Source: a virus. From it: a stretch of DNA of 41,734 nucleotides. The stretch is taken from positions 1-41,734 of IMG/VR virus record IMGVR_UViG_3300037486_000088. One strand, given 5' to 3'. This document shows, piece after piece, positions 6,835-12,307 of this stretch. The number at the start of each line of letters is the position of its first letter. Position 1 is the stretch's first letter. The notes beneath the pieces were generated by a model, which had not been told where the DNA came from, did no database searches, and saw only the letters and a list, made by a program, of their open reading frames with translations. A program made the translations under genes and the position numbers.

Positions 6835-6863
6835 TTGACAGGGTGGGGTGACGTGGGTATAGT
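6835..6863 (+). promoter_or_regulatory. Near-consensus sigma-70 promoter for structured RNA and replication genes
   Basis: TTGACA (6835-6840), exactly 17 bases, then TATAGT (6858-6863). The -10 lies inside the first copy of the GGTATAGT motif. The predicted start, about 6870, is the first base of a 15-bp RNA stem. Confidence 0.88.
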
Positions 6864-6869
6864 GGGGAT

Positions 6870-6984
6870 GGCTGGCAGCCATGATAGGTCACGCAAAGTG
6901 AATAATCCGGTCCCGTAGGGACAGCGCCCAGCGGCGGCTTGTCATGGTTGCCAGCCATTACAGGTCATTCCGCTGGGCGTTTTT
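6870..6984 (+). ncRNA. Structured leader or small RNA of about 115 nt
   Basis: From the predicted start, bases 6870-6884 pair with 6942-6956 (15 bp, one G-U). Inside this stem are two small hairpins: TCAC-GCAAA-GTGA (6889-6901) and GTCCC-GTA-GGGAC (6910-6922). The 3' end forms a terminator whose 5' arm (6925-6934) lies inside the closed stem, so the two helices cross: they must either exclude each other or form a pseudoknot. A 22-base direct repeat (18/22) also links 6870-6891 with 6946-6967. It could be a free small RNA or an attenuating leader for the replication gene. No known family recognised. Confidence 0.7.
6925..6984 (+). terminator. Long-loop intrinsic terminator or attenuator
   Basis: A perfect 10-bp stem, CGCCCAGCGG (6925-6934) with CCGCTGGGCG (6970-6979), followed by TTTTT (6980-6984). 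The 35-base loop contains the 3' arm of the leader stem, so formation of one helix should affect the other. The replication gene starts 16 bases downstream. Confidence 0.75.
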
Positions 6985-6999
6985 CATTTGTGAGGCCGT

Positions 7000-7839
7000 A
7001 TGAGCAACAGAGGAACTTACCGAACGATCCACTCGTCGTTGCCAGACGACCCTGACTTCCAACGCCTCTCACCCCAGGCGCAACTGGTATTCTATACAAT
7101 TCGACTTTCGAAAGAACATGGCGCATCGGGTATCTTCAGGTACTACATCGAGGTCATCGCCAGACGTTCAAATCTGTCGCCTGCCAAAGTGTCAGCCTGC
7201 CTGTCAGAGTTGTCAAAATCGAAACCAAGACAGTCGCTTGGGTGGGTCGCGTTCGACGATGTAATTCTCTGGGTGGTGAACGGACTCCGGTACGACCCTC
7301 ACCTCAGCTTGGCTAACGAGAAGCACAAAAAGACCGTTGAAAGAGAGATTTCCGAGTTACCTCGTAGACAATTAATATTAACCTATTGCGATTATTATAA
7401 ATTATCCTACCCATACGATACCCATTCGCTACAAGAATACGAATCCGACTCCGAAGGTAAGGATACCGAAGGTAAGGATACCGATACTAATACATCTCCA
7501 CAGGGAAAAGGTATCCCTGTGGAGCCGGTGGTGTGGGGTGCTCGGTTTTGCCTCATCCAGAAATACAACCGTGAGAGTCCTGAAAACGTCCCGACTGTCG
7601 CCAGCCCATCACGAGAACGCACAAAACGAGAGGCAACCTATCTGCGAATGTTCCCAGAGGAGTGTTGGTGGACGGAGACGTTTCTCCAATATCACCGGAG
7701 TCGGTTTCTAAGCGGGAAGACTATTCCAGGAAACGGACATGGAGCATTCAAGCCGGACTTTGACTGGCTTTTAAGTAGGGGCAAGGACGGTATAGAGAAC
7801 TGTGTAAAGGTGCATGACGGGAGGTATCGTGATGGCTAA
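7000..7839 (+). CDS. Phage replication initiator / replisome organiser
   Basis: A 279-residue protein. The N-terminal half looks like a winged-helix DNA-binding domain (LSPQAQLVFYTIRLSKEHG, then RSNLSPAKVSACLSELSK). An acidic, low-complexity middle follows (SDSEGKDTEGKDTDTNT). The C-terminus has FKPDFDWLLSRGKDGIENCV and ends VHDGRY, the pattern of O-like or DnaD-like initiators that load the host helicase. GAGG at 6992-6995 precedes ATG 7000. As in lambda O, the DNA encoding the linker is AT-rich and carries repeats, so the gene may contain the origin. It lies behind a terminator-bearing leader, so its expression is probably attenuated. Confidence 0.75.
   Translation: MSNRGTYRTIHSSLPDDPDFQRLSPQAQLVFYTIRLSKEHGASGIFRYYIEVIARRSNLSPAKVSACLSELSKSKPRQSLGWVAFDDVILWVVNGLRYDPHLSLANEKHKKTVEREISELPRRQLILTYCDYYKLSYPYDTHSLQEYESDSEGKDTEGKDTDTNTSPQGKGIPVEPVVWGARFCLIQKYNRESPENVPTVASPSRERTKREATYLRMFPEECWWTETFLQYHRSRFLSGKTIPGNGHGAFKPDFDWLLSRGKDGIENCVKVHDGRYRDG
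7367..7524. other. Candidate replication origin inside initiator gene
   Basis: An AT-rich block (7367-7407) is followed by GATACC (7417-7422), then a 15-bp unit repeated exactly twice (7453-7467 and 7468-7482; core GGTAAGGATACC), then GATAC again (7483). Next is a perfect 11-bp inverted repeat, 7496-7506 with 7514-7524, whose loop side contains GGTATCC, the reverse complement of the repeat core. The combination of iterons, AT-rich segment and position inside the initiator gene matches the lambdoid plan. Origin function is inferred. Confidence 0.55.
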
Positions 7840-8389
7840 GAACCGTTTCGGAGATGATGTCGAGGTCAACGAACACTCCGGGTATAGTCAAGACGACGAC
7901 CTGACGTACGTCATCCCGGCGCCGAACCAGCACACGAAAGACCTGACGATTACGGTGCGGTGCTGCCTGTGCCGCAACCCACTCAAGACGGGCAAGGGCG
8001 GATGGTGCGAGAACTGCCAGACCTATCCCATCAACATCACGCCATTCCGATCCTGTAGCCAAGGCCATAAAGTCAATCCAGACGGGTGGTGCTTTGCGTG
8101 CGATGCCTACGTTTCCACGGCCTTGGAGCCGATCAACGCGCAGTGGATTGACACGGGTAAGATCCCCAAGCGACTCGCCAAGGAGCAGGTGCGCGATTTG
8201 GTTGCCGGTATAGTCGCCAAGTTGTCCGGTCCCGGGTGGCCTGACAAGATCGTGCCGCTGCGCCGGGACATGATTCCCAGGTCGTGGAAGCGGGGGCCGC
8301 TCAAGGTGGTGGGCCAGACGCCGTTGTGGTATGACATCGTGTTGCCAGCCGGTATAGTGGAAACGCATGACGAGTCGATCCCGTTCTAG
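7832..8389 (+). CDS. Cysteine-rich zinc-binding protein
   Basis: A 185-residue protein with three to four zinc-type pairs in its first half (CCLC, CENC, CSQGH, CFAC), followed by an ordinary folded C-terminal half. I choose ATG 7832, 7 bases after GGGAGG (7819-7824), over the in-frame ATG 7814; it overlaps the initiator stop. Three GGTATAGT copies lie in it, read in two different frames (GYS and GIV). Its place beside the initiator suggests a replication accessory, such as a DNA-binding or primase-like role, but no family is recognised. Confidence 0.7.
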   Translation: MAKNRFGDDVEVNEHSGYSQDDDLTYVIPAPNQHTKDLTITVRCCLCRNPLKTGKGGWCENCQTYPINITPFRSCSQGHKVNPDGWCFACDAYVSTALEPINAQWIDTGKIPKRLAKEQVRDLVAGIVAKLSGPGWPDKIVPLRRDMIPRSWKRGPLKVVGQTPLWYDIVLPAGIVETHDESIPF

Positions 8390-8561
8390 GCCACCAGACG
8401 CGCTAGGAGGCCCCAAATTGCCACGATCTCCCGGCAAGGCTAGCCAAGTAGCCTCCCGCGTCTGTCCCCACTGTGGCGCCCGGTATAGTCTCGCCTGGAA
8501 ACATCCGTGGTGTTGGTCGTGTCTAAAGGAGTATACCAATGGCAATGACCGTAAGTCTTGA
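8367..8561 (+). CDS. Small zinc-ribbon protein
   Basis: A 64-residue protein with a basic, Pro/Ser-rich N-terminus and a compact zinc ribbon, CPHCGARYSLAWKHPWCWSC. It overlaps both the preceding gene (22 bases) and the following HNH gene (23 bases). A GGTATAGT copy at 8482 encodes part of ARYSLAW between the two cysteine pairs. Confidence 0.6.
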   Translation: MTSRSRSRPPDALGGPKLPRSPGKASQVASRVCPHCGARYSLAWKHPWCWSCLKEYTNGNDRKS

Positions 8562-9015
8562 CGAACAATTCTGGAGCAAGGTTGACCGAAAGGGACCAGA
8601 AGAATGCTGGAACTGGAAAGCCTCTGTCACTAGTGAGGGGTATGGTCAAATTAGCAGGTGGGGCAAAATGAATAAGGCCCACCGTGTTTCGTGGAGCATT
8701 CATTACGGGTATTGGCCCCCAGAAAGATTGGTTGTCTGTCATCATTGCGATAACCGCAAATGTGTTAATCCTAATCACCTGTTTTTAGGGACTCAAAGAG
8801 ACAACTTTTACGACGCGGTATCTAAGGGACTTGTGTTTCTCAAGCTAAACCAAGACGGTGTGAATAAGGCAAGAGAGTTGTTTGCCACCGGTCGGTATAG
8901 TATGCGTGCGATAGCAAGAATGCTTGACGTGAACCACAGCACCATAAGCAGGACACTCTCCGGTGAGTTATACAAAGCTCCGCCCCCACCGCGCACGGCA
9001 GGGGCGGGAGGTTAG
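8539..9015 (+). CDS. HNH homing-type endonuclease with C-terminal helix-turn-helix
   Basis: A 158-residue protein. The HNH_3-like core contains WNWKASVTSEGYGQI, then HRVSW and CHHCDNRKCVNPNHLFLGT (about residues 67-85). The C-terminal part, FATGRYSMRAIARMLDVNHS, reads as a helix-turn-helix typical of DNA-recognition tails on such nucleases. It is probably a mobile gene without a host role. It ends head-on against the leftward operon, sharing bases with that operon's last stop codon. A GGTATAGT copy lies in the HTH coding part. Confidence 0.85.
   Translation: MAMTVSLDEQFWSKVDRKGPEECWNWKASVTSEGYGQISRWGKMNKAHRVSWSIHYGYWPPERLVVCHHCDNRKCVNPNHLFLGTQRDNFYDAVSKGLVFLKLNQDGVNKARELFATGRYSMRAIARMLDVNHSTISRTLSGELYKAPPPPRTAGAGG
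8980..9007. terminator. Possible bidirectional hairpin between converging operons
   Basis: A 7-bp stem, CCGCCCC (8980-8986) with GGGGCGG (9001-9007), lies at the 3' end of the HNH gene just before the converging stop codons. It lacks a T-run on either strand, so it may act only as an RNA 3'-end stabiliser. Confidence 0.35.
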
Positions 9016-9299
9016 CGGCTGGTGGCCTTGGCGATAATCCCCTTGGACTCGTTTTCCATCTGGTATAGTTCTGCCCAATCCTCAGCGCATACCGTCACGC
9101 CATTGTGCTGGATCTCGTTGACGCGGGATACTTTCTCTGTCAGCCTAGTAAGCATCGCTAGCAACTCCGGCGCGGCCTCGAATAGCGTGGTATAGTTCTT
9201 GGCGAGCGGATTGCTCCAGTTAAACGTGGCAATGCGGGTGCGATACTCGTCAGGTCCGTTTATGCCGTGTCCATCGAATGACAATTCCGGTGTGTGCAT
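9012..9299 (-). CDS. Small phage protein of unknown function
   Basis: A 95-residue protein read leftward from ATG at 9299. A purine-rich AGGAGAGG site precedes the start, so the longer frame to 9428 is not needed. The sequence LFEAAPELLAMLTRLTEKV is a helical motif often seen in small accessory phage proteins. Two GGTATAGT copies (9062, 9189) lie antisense within it. It is the last gene of the leftward operon. Confidence 0.65.
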   Translation of the reverse strand: MHTPELSFDGHGINGPDEYRTRIATFNWSNPLAKNYTTLFEAAPELLAMLTRLTEKVSRVNEIQHNGVTVCAEDWAELYQMENESKGIIAKATSR

Positions 9300-9349
9300 C
9301 GTCCTCTCCTTGCCTCGCGCATGGCGGGAGGCTAGCGGCCGGTGTGGGA

Positions 9350-9559
9350 TTATCTGCGGCCGATGGCGTATGGGCTCTCTCCGACTGCCGGCGACTCTCC
9401 GGGGCCGACAACTCCGGCGCACCCGCAAACGCAGTCGGTCAGCCGCCAGCGCCGGGCGGCCAGACGGGCCGCAGATTCGGTGGCATGCCGGGAAATCAGG
9501 CGCCCTCCGTGAAATTGTGTCGCATAGACTCGCCAGGGGTACTTGTCAGTCCGTCTCAT
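9350..9559 (-). CDS. Small basic protein with cysteine cluster
   Basis: A 69-residue protein starting MRRTDKYPWRVYATQF, then HATESAARLAARRWR and a CVCGCAG cluster. AAGGAG lies just upstream of the start on the minus strand. The N-terminal part looks like a real folded domain, while the C-terminus is Gly/Pro-rich. Function not recognised. Confidence 0.55.
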   Translation of the reverse strand: MRRTDKYPWRVYATQFHGGRLISRHATESAARLAARRWRLTDCVCGCAGVVGPGESPAVGESPYAIGRR

Positions 9560-9598
9560 CGCCCGCTCCTTGGCCTCGCGGCAGGTATAGTCTTGCGT

Positions 9599-9766
9599 TT
9601 ACTCCGTCCACTCCATCCACTGTGCTTCCGGGACGCCAGCATCCAGCATCGGCAGGCCACACGTTGCGCACAAGACGTAGACCATCGCGGGGCCGGTATA
9701 GTCGGTCAGGGTCGCAGGACCGAGCAAGGGTCTCTCGCAAGAGCATGGCACAAGGGTGGGTGTCAT
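9599..9766 (-). CDS. Small zinc-ribbon protein
   Basis: A 55-residue protein with CSC (about residues 8-10) and CATC (about 33-36), probably one zinc site. I choose the start at 9766 because it overlaps the stop of the clamp-loader gene in an ATGA junction. A longer in-frame extension to 9883 lies inside that gene and is rejected. A GGTATAGT copy lies within it. Confidence 0.6.
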   Translation of the reverse strand: MTPTLVPCSCERPLLGPATLTDYTGPAMVYVLCATCGLPMLDAGVPEAQWMEWTE

Positions 9767-10512
9767 GGCGTCATTCCTTTCTGCGCTTTGTCGCGCAACT
9801 TCGCGTTGGCTTCCCGCATCTTGGCAATCTCGGCCAGCATCGCGGCGTCCTTTTGCACGTCCGCCGGTATAGTCGCCATGCACCCCGATTCAACTTCCTG
9901 CAGCATGTCCCGCAGGTTGCACTTGCACCGCTTCGCCAGTGACTCGTACGCCGAAACCGTCTGACCGTTCAATCCCGCGGCGGTCGCAATCTCTTGCGCC
10001 CGCACCGCGAAGGCCGACACAACGCCCTTGTCGGTTAATTCAATCTTGATACAGCGGGACAAGAGCGGGCCCGCGTCAATCTGGCCTTCGAACATGGCGA
10101 CCTGACCGCTTTGCGTCGTGGTAAAGATGAACATGGCCGACTGTGGGATTCGTTCGAGAATGCCAAGCAACTGCCGGATGACCGGTTTCCGCAGACCGTG
10201 AGCCTCGTTAATAATCCAGACGCGGGTGCCATACATTGACCGATACGGCAATTCCCTAGTGATAGCGTCTAGGTCGTCTTGTCCTACCTGATCCGCGCTG
10301 TCAAATTCCGATATGGTCAGCTTTGTTCCTCCCGCTTCTTTCGCCAGGATACGGGCAATCGTCGTCTTGCCCGTACCAGATGGGCCAGAGATCCACACAG
10401 ATTGACCGCCCAAAGACTTGCGGGATATGAGCGATTGACAGACGGTAACGGCGGTCGGCTGGCCTACTACGTCTGACAACTTGTCAGGTCGGTATAGTTC
10501 ATACAATCGCAT
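9763..10512 (-). CDS. Clamp-loader-type AAA+ ATPase (DnaX/RFC small subunit-like)
   Basis: A 249-residue ATPase. It begins MRLYELYRPDKLSDVVGQ, the usual opening of DnaX/RFC subunits, then Walker A GPSGTGKT (residues 43-50), Walker B VWIINEAH (about 98-105) and an SRC motif (LLSRC, 152-154) that carries the arginine finger. NEAH replaces the usual DEAH/DExH acid at the first position. Such proteins load the sliding clamp onto primed DNA. No sliding clamp or polymerase is recognised here, so it may work with host parts. AAGGGGG upstream supports the start at 10512. Copies of GGTATAGT lie near both ends. Confidence 0.8.
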   Translation of the reverse strand: MRLYELYRPDKLSDVVGQPTAVTVCQSLISRKSLGGQSVWISGPSGTGKTTIARILAKEAGGTKLTISEFDSADQVGQDDLDAITRELPYRSMYGTRVWIINEAHGLRKPVIRQLLGILERIPQSAMFIFTTTQSGQVAMFEGQIDAGPLLSRCIKIELTDKGVVSAFAVRAQEIATAAGLNGQTVSAYESLAKRCKCNLRDMLQEVESGCMATIPADVQKDAAMLAEIAKMREANAKLRDKAQKGMTP

Positions 10513-10555
10513 GGAATCCCCCTTCCCGCGTGTCGGCGCGGACCGTGAGCCGGGG

Positions 10556-11179
10556 TTAGCTTCGCTTGGTATATCCTGCCGCAATGCGATCGGCTATTTC
10601 GTGGTAATACCATGACTTTCCCTTGTCTCCGCGTTTCTCTGCGTCGTCGGCATACTGACGCACCACCACCACCACCTTTACCGCATCCTCCCACGGCAAG
10701 CGGGCCATGGCGCCGCAGTACGGGCAGGAAATGACGGTCCAGACTTCCCCGTCAACGGGCTTCTGGGCGCGGATGCCGATGATGCGAGCCCCCGTGTCAC
10801 TGGTTTTGTAGTCTTTGATCTTTTCATCCTGTGGGCAGGGGTGAAACACGTTGATATTGTACCCACCACCTTTGGAGTGGCAGGAGTGGGTCATGCTGTA
10901 ATGCTCCAGGTCCGCCAGTTCAGGAAACCGCGTCACGTTAATGACTAAATCCCGCTCGTAATCGCTCACGGCTTGCAGGTCGGCCGTGTCTTCGTCGGGG
11001 AACGGGAACCGGAAACGATATGATCCATTATCCCAGTCCGACGGCGCCGTTTCTCCGCCGTCCCGCTTGATCCGGCCATCTTTGCGCCACTCTTGCAGCC
11101 TTGGAAGGGTGACGTAATACAAAGACTCACAGGTTCCCATCTTGTACGACTTGCCGTCTACAAACGCATACTCTCCCAT
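10556..11179 (-). CDS. Protein of unknown function with zinc pair
   Basis: A 207-residue protein. The middle contains HSCHSKGGGYNINVFHPC and a later CPYCGAMARLPW, which could form one metal site. A run of GTG codons gives five valines near the C-terminus. It lies in the leftward operon directly upstream of the clamp loader, so a replication role is possible. AAAGGC precedes the start. No family recognised. Confidence 0.6.
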   Translation of the reverse strand: MGEYAFVDGKSYKMGTCESLYYVTLPRLQEWRKDGRIKRDGGETAPSDWDNGSYRFRFPFPDEDTADLQAVSDYERDLVINVTRFPELADLEHYSMTHSCHSKGGGYNINVFHPCPQDEKIKDYKTSDTGARIIGIRAQKPVDGEVWTVISCPYCGAMARLPWEDAVKVVVVVRQYADDAEKRGDKGKSWYYHEIADRIAAGYTKRS

Positions 11180-11231
11180 GGCGTGCCTTTCTGCCGGCGT
11201 GCCGGCGGTGGTGTGGTTTGCCCATCTTCAG

Positions 11232-11265
11232 TGGCCGAATGACGGCCAGACGGCCCGAAGGCCGT
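11232..11265 (-). promoter_or_regulatory. Tandem RNA hairpins between leftward genes, one with UUCG loop
   Basis: On the minus-strand transcript, ACGGCC-TTCG-GGCCGT (11265-11250) gives a 6-bp stem with a stable cUUCGg tetraloop. TGGCCG-TCATT-CGGCCA (11248-11232) follows at once. No T-run follows, so RNA processing or stability is more likely than termination. Confidence 0.55.
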
Positions 11266-11271
11266 TTCGGG

Positions 11272-11484
11272 CTAGTTCGTAACGCGGAACGCGATCCGGT
11301 CCCAGTTCTTCTTTGACAGGGGAACGCTAATCATCTCGGCGCACGTCGGAACGCGGTACATGATATGAGCGAAGGTATACCCAAATTCCGTGGTGTGAAC
11401 TTTGTCGATATATCCCTCGTAAATCCCATTGTCGAACCCCTGAAAGATGATCGGTCGGCCAACGTCCTTTTTCATAAGTGTCAT
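11272..11484 (-). CDS. Small early protein
   Basis: A 70-residue protein starting MTLMKKDVGRPIIFQGFDNG, with a beta-rich pattern (YIDKVHTTEFGYTFAHIMYR). GGGAG lies 8 bases upstream in the context CACCGGGAGCA, which also precedes the next leftward gene, so the two share a ribosome-site design. Function unknown. Confidence 0.6.
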   Translation of the reverse strand: MTLMKKDVGRPIIFQGFDNGIYEGYIDKVHTTEFGYTFAHIMYRVPTCAEMISVPLSKKNWDRIAFRVTN

Positions 11485-11510
11485 GGCGCATGCTCCCGGT
11501 GAGAGGGTTA

Positions 11511-11645
11511 CTACTTCTGACAAGCCAAGCAAAGCGTACCAGGGTATGTGTACCAGTCTTTGCCCAGTTCACATTTCGGGCAATGGGCGATCACTCCGAT
11601 AGGAATAGGCTTTCCGTTTGGGTAGCGAGAGTCGAATATCTTCAT
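11511..11645 (-). CDS. Small zinc-ribbon protein
   Basis: A 44-residue protein with CPKCELGKDW and CLACQK, a compact two-pair zinc ribbon. The start at 11645 follows CACCGGGAGCA with 8-base spacing. It is the first gene after the divergent control region. Function unknown. Confidence 0.6.
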   Translation of the reverse strand: MKIFDSRYPNGKPIPIGVIAHCPKCELGKDWYTYPGTLCLACQK

Positions 11646-11707
11646 GGTCTGTGCTCCCGGTGTGGGTTGTCGGATACTCGGAATGGTTGCGGGAATCATG
11701 CCACTCC

Positions 11708-11723
11708 ATGTAACCGTTTACAT
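11708..11723. promoter_or_regulatory. 16-bp imperfect palindrome, operator-like
   Basis: ATGTAACCGTTTACAT matches its own reverse complement at 14 of 16 positions. It lies in the leader of the leftward operon and looks like a dimeric regulator site. The regulator is unknown. Confidence 0.5.
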
Positions 11724-11769
11724 TTGCACAAATACAGGCTTACGTGACATTCTACGGCCATCAGCAGAT

Positions 11770-11778
11770 TGTGGATAA
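11770..11778 (-). promoter_or_regulatory. Perfect DnaA box
   Basis: On the minus strand this reads TTATCCACA, the exact consensus DnaA site. It sits in the divergent control region. A single 9-mer can occur by chance, so a link to replication is only suggested. Confidence 0.5.
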
Positions 11779-11780
11779 CT

Positions 11781-11803
11781 CGAATGAAACGTGTAACCAT
11801 TCG
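11781..11803. promoter_or_regulatory. Inverted repeat CGAATG-N11-CATTCG
   Basis: Perfect 6-bp arms are separated by 11 bases that include GTGTAAC, similar to half of the palindrome at 11708. It is a likely protein-binding site next to the DnaA box. Confidence 0.45.
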
Positions 11804-11822
11804 CCAATAGGGGGATTATTGG

Positions 11823-11850
11823 AATATGGCAAGGTGACAAGGATTGTCAT
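11823..11850 (-). promoter_or_regulatory. Candidate promoter for leftward operon
   Basis: On the minus strand, ATGACA (11850-11845), a 16-base spacer, then CATATT (11828-11823). It matches the consensus at 5 and 4 of 6 positions. The -35 overlaps the TGACA/TGTCA half-sites, which would allow repression. Confidence 0.45.
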
Positions 11851-11859
11851 CGGGTGACA
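11835..11859. promoter_or_regulatory. Three helically phased TGACA half-sites
   Basis: TGACA (11835-11839), its inverse TGTCA (11845-11849) and TGACA (11855-11859) start exactly 10 bases apart, about one helical turn. They overlap the candidate leftward promoter. This spacing suggests cooperative binding on one face of the DNA. Confidence 0.5.
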
Positions 11860-12032
11860 AAAAAAGACCAGAGATTGTGAAGATAGAGCTTGACAAGCGA
11901 AACGCGCGGTTGTACTTGGTAGGCATGCGCATCTACGGTGTAGAGATACATCGGGCAAGCTCAGGGGCCGCAAGGTCTTTGAGCTTGTTTCATTTCAGGC
12001 TGTGCTGTACCCGACGCGGGCGCATCAACTAG
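11844..12032 (+). CDS. Doubtful small ORF in control region
   Basis: A 62-residue frame with only a TTG start. The first half (PEIVKIELDKRNARLYLVGM) has the alternating pattern of a real beta-rich protein, while the second half looks non-coding. It may be a remnant of an older gene, or a real short gene with a weak start. It overlaps the half-sites at its 5' end. Confidence 0.3.
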   Translation: MSSGDKKRPEIVKIELDKRNARLYLVGMRIYGVEIHRASSGAARSLSLFHFRLCCTRRGRIN

Positions 12033-12166
12033 GACAAACCCCATACTGTCAGACCGGGACTATCTCCGGCGTATGGTATGGTGGCAACACTGGGACGCCC
12101 TCAGAGCCTACGCGAACCGGTCGGAGCCCTAATAGGGCGTAGTGTACCTTGGAGCGTAGCGACCCG

Positions 12167-12307
12167 ATGATGGATTACACACAATTGGCGATTGAACATC
12201 TTGAGGACTTGGCGATTGTCTACGGGCCATCGCCAAGCTACATGGACAGGATTGATGCCCTTAAGCAATGCCGAGCGGCAGAAGATATTCCGCCAGCGCA
12301 AGCGTAA
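12167..12307 (+). CDS. Small protein preceding terminase small subunit
   Basis: A 46-residue frame with tandem ATG codons at 12167 and 12170, encoding a helical N-terminus (YTQLAIEHLEDLAIVYG). It overlaps the start of the terminase small subunit by about 50 bases in another frame. The ribosome site (GGAG) is rather far upstream. Likely the first gene of the late operon. Confidence 0.5.
   Translation: MMDYTQLAIEHLEDLAIVYGPSPSYMDRIDALKQCRAAEDIPPAQA

Larger units (their letters stand above)
6856..10498 (+). repeat. Twelve dispersed, strand-biased copies of GGTATAGT
   Basis: Exact copies start at 6856, 7881, 8207, 8351, 8482, 8894, 9062, 9189, 9584, 9695, 9866 and 10491, all on the + strand. 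A one-mismatch copy (GGTATAGA) is at 7789. Flanks often extend to GCCGGTATAGTCGCC; the copies at 8207 and 9866 share 16 identical bases. Ten copies lie inside genes, in different reading frames and on both sense and antisense strands of those genes, so protein selection does not explain them. I found no reverse-strand copies and none outside this 3.6-kb stretch by eye. One 8-mer is expected less than once per strand in a random genome of this size. Confidence 0.9.
11646..12166. promoter_or_regulatory. Divergent control region of about 520 bp
   Basis: This is the only long stretch with little firm coding. It separates the leftward replication operon from the rightward late operon and carries the palindrome at 11708, the DnaA box at 11770, an inverted repeat at 11781, three phased half-sites at 11835-11859, a TTGACA at 11890 without a convincing -10, and a short palindrome GCCCTA-A-TAGGGC (12126-12138). 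A doubtful TTG-start frame is at 11844-12032. Confidence 0.6.

Noticed and set aside
6889-6922. Match of the leader RNA to a cyclic-di-GMP or cobalamin riboswitch
   Set aside because: Short similarities (ACGCAAAG; GTGAATAATCCGG) exist, but the helices do not follow either consensus.
9599-9883. Longer start for the 9599-9766 minus gene
   Set aside because: The extension lies within the clamp-loader gene; the ATG at 9766 overlaps that gene's stop in the usual coupled manner.
7881-10498. All GGTATAGT copies as ordinary sigma-70 promoters
   Set aside because: Only the 6856 copy has TTGACA at 17 bases. The 8351 copy has ATGACA at 16 bases; the others I checked lack a recognisable -35, and many lie antisense inside genes.
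10660-10676. CAC triplet run as a regulatory repeat
   Set aside because: It is only five Val codons within the leftward gene 10556-11179.
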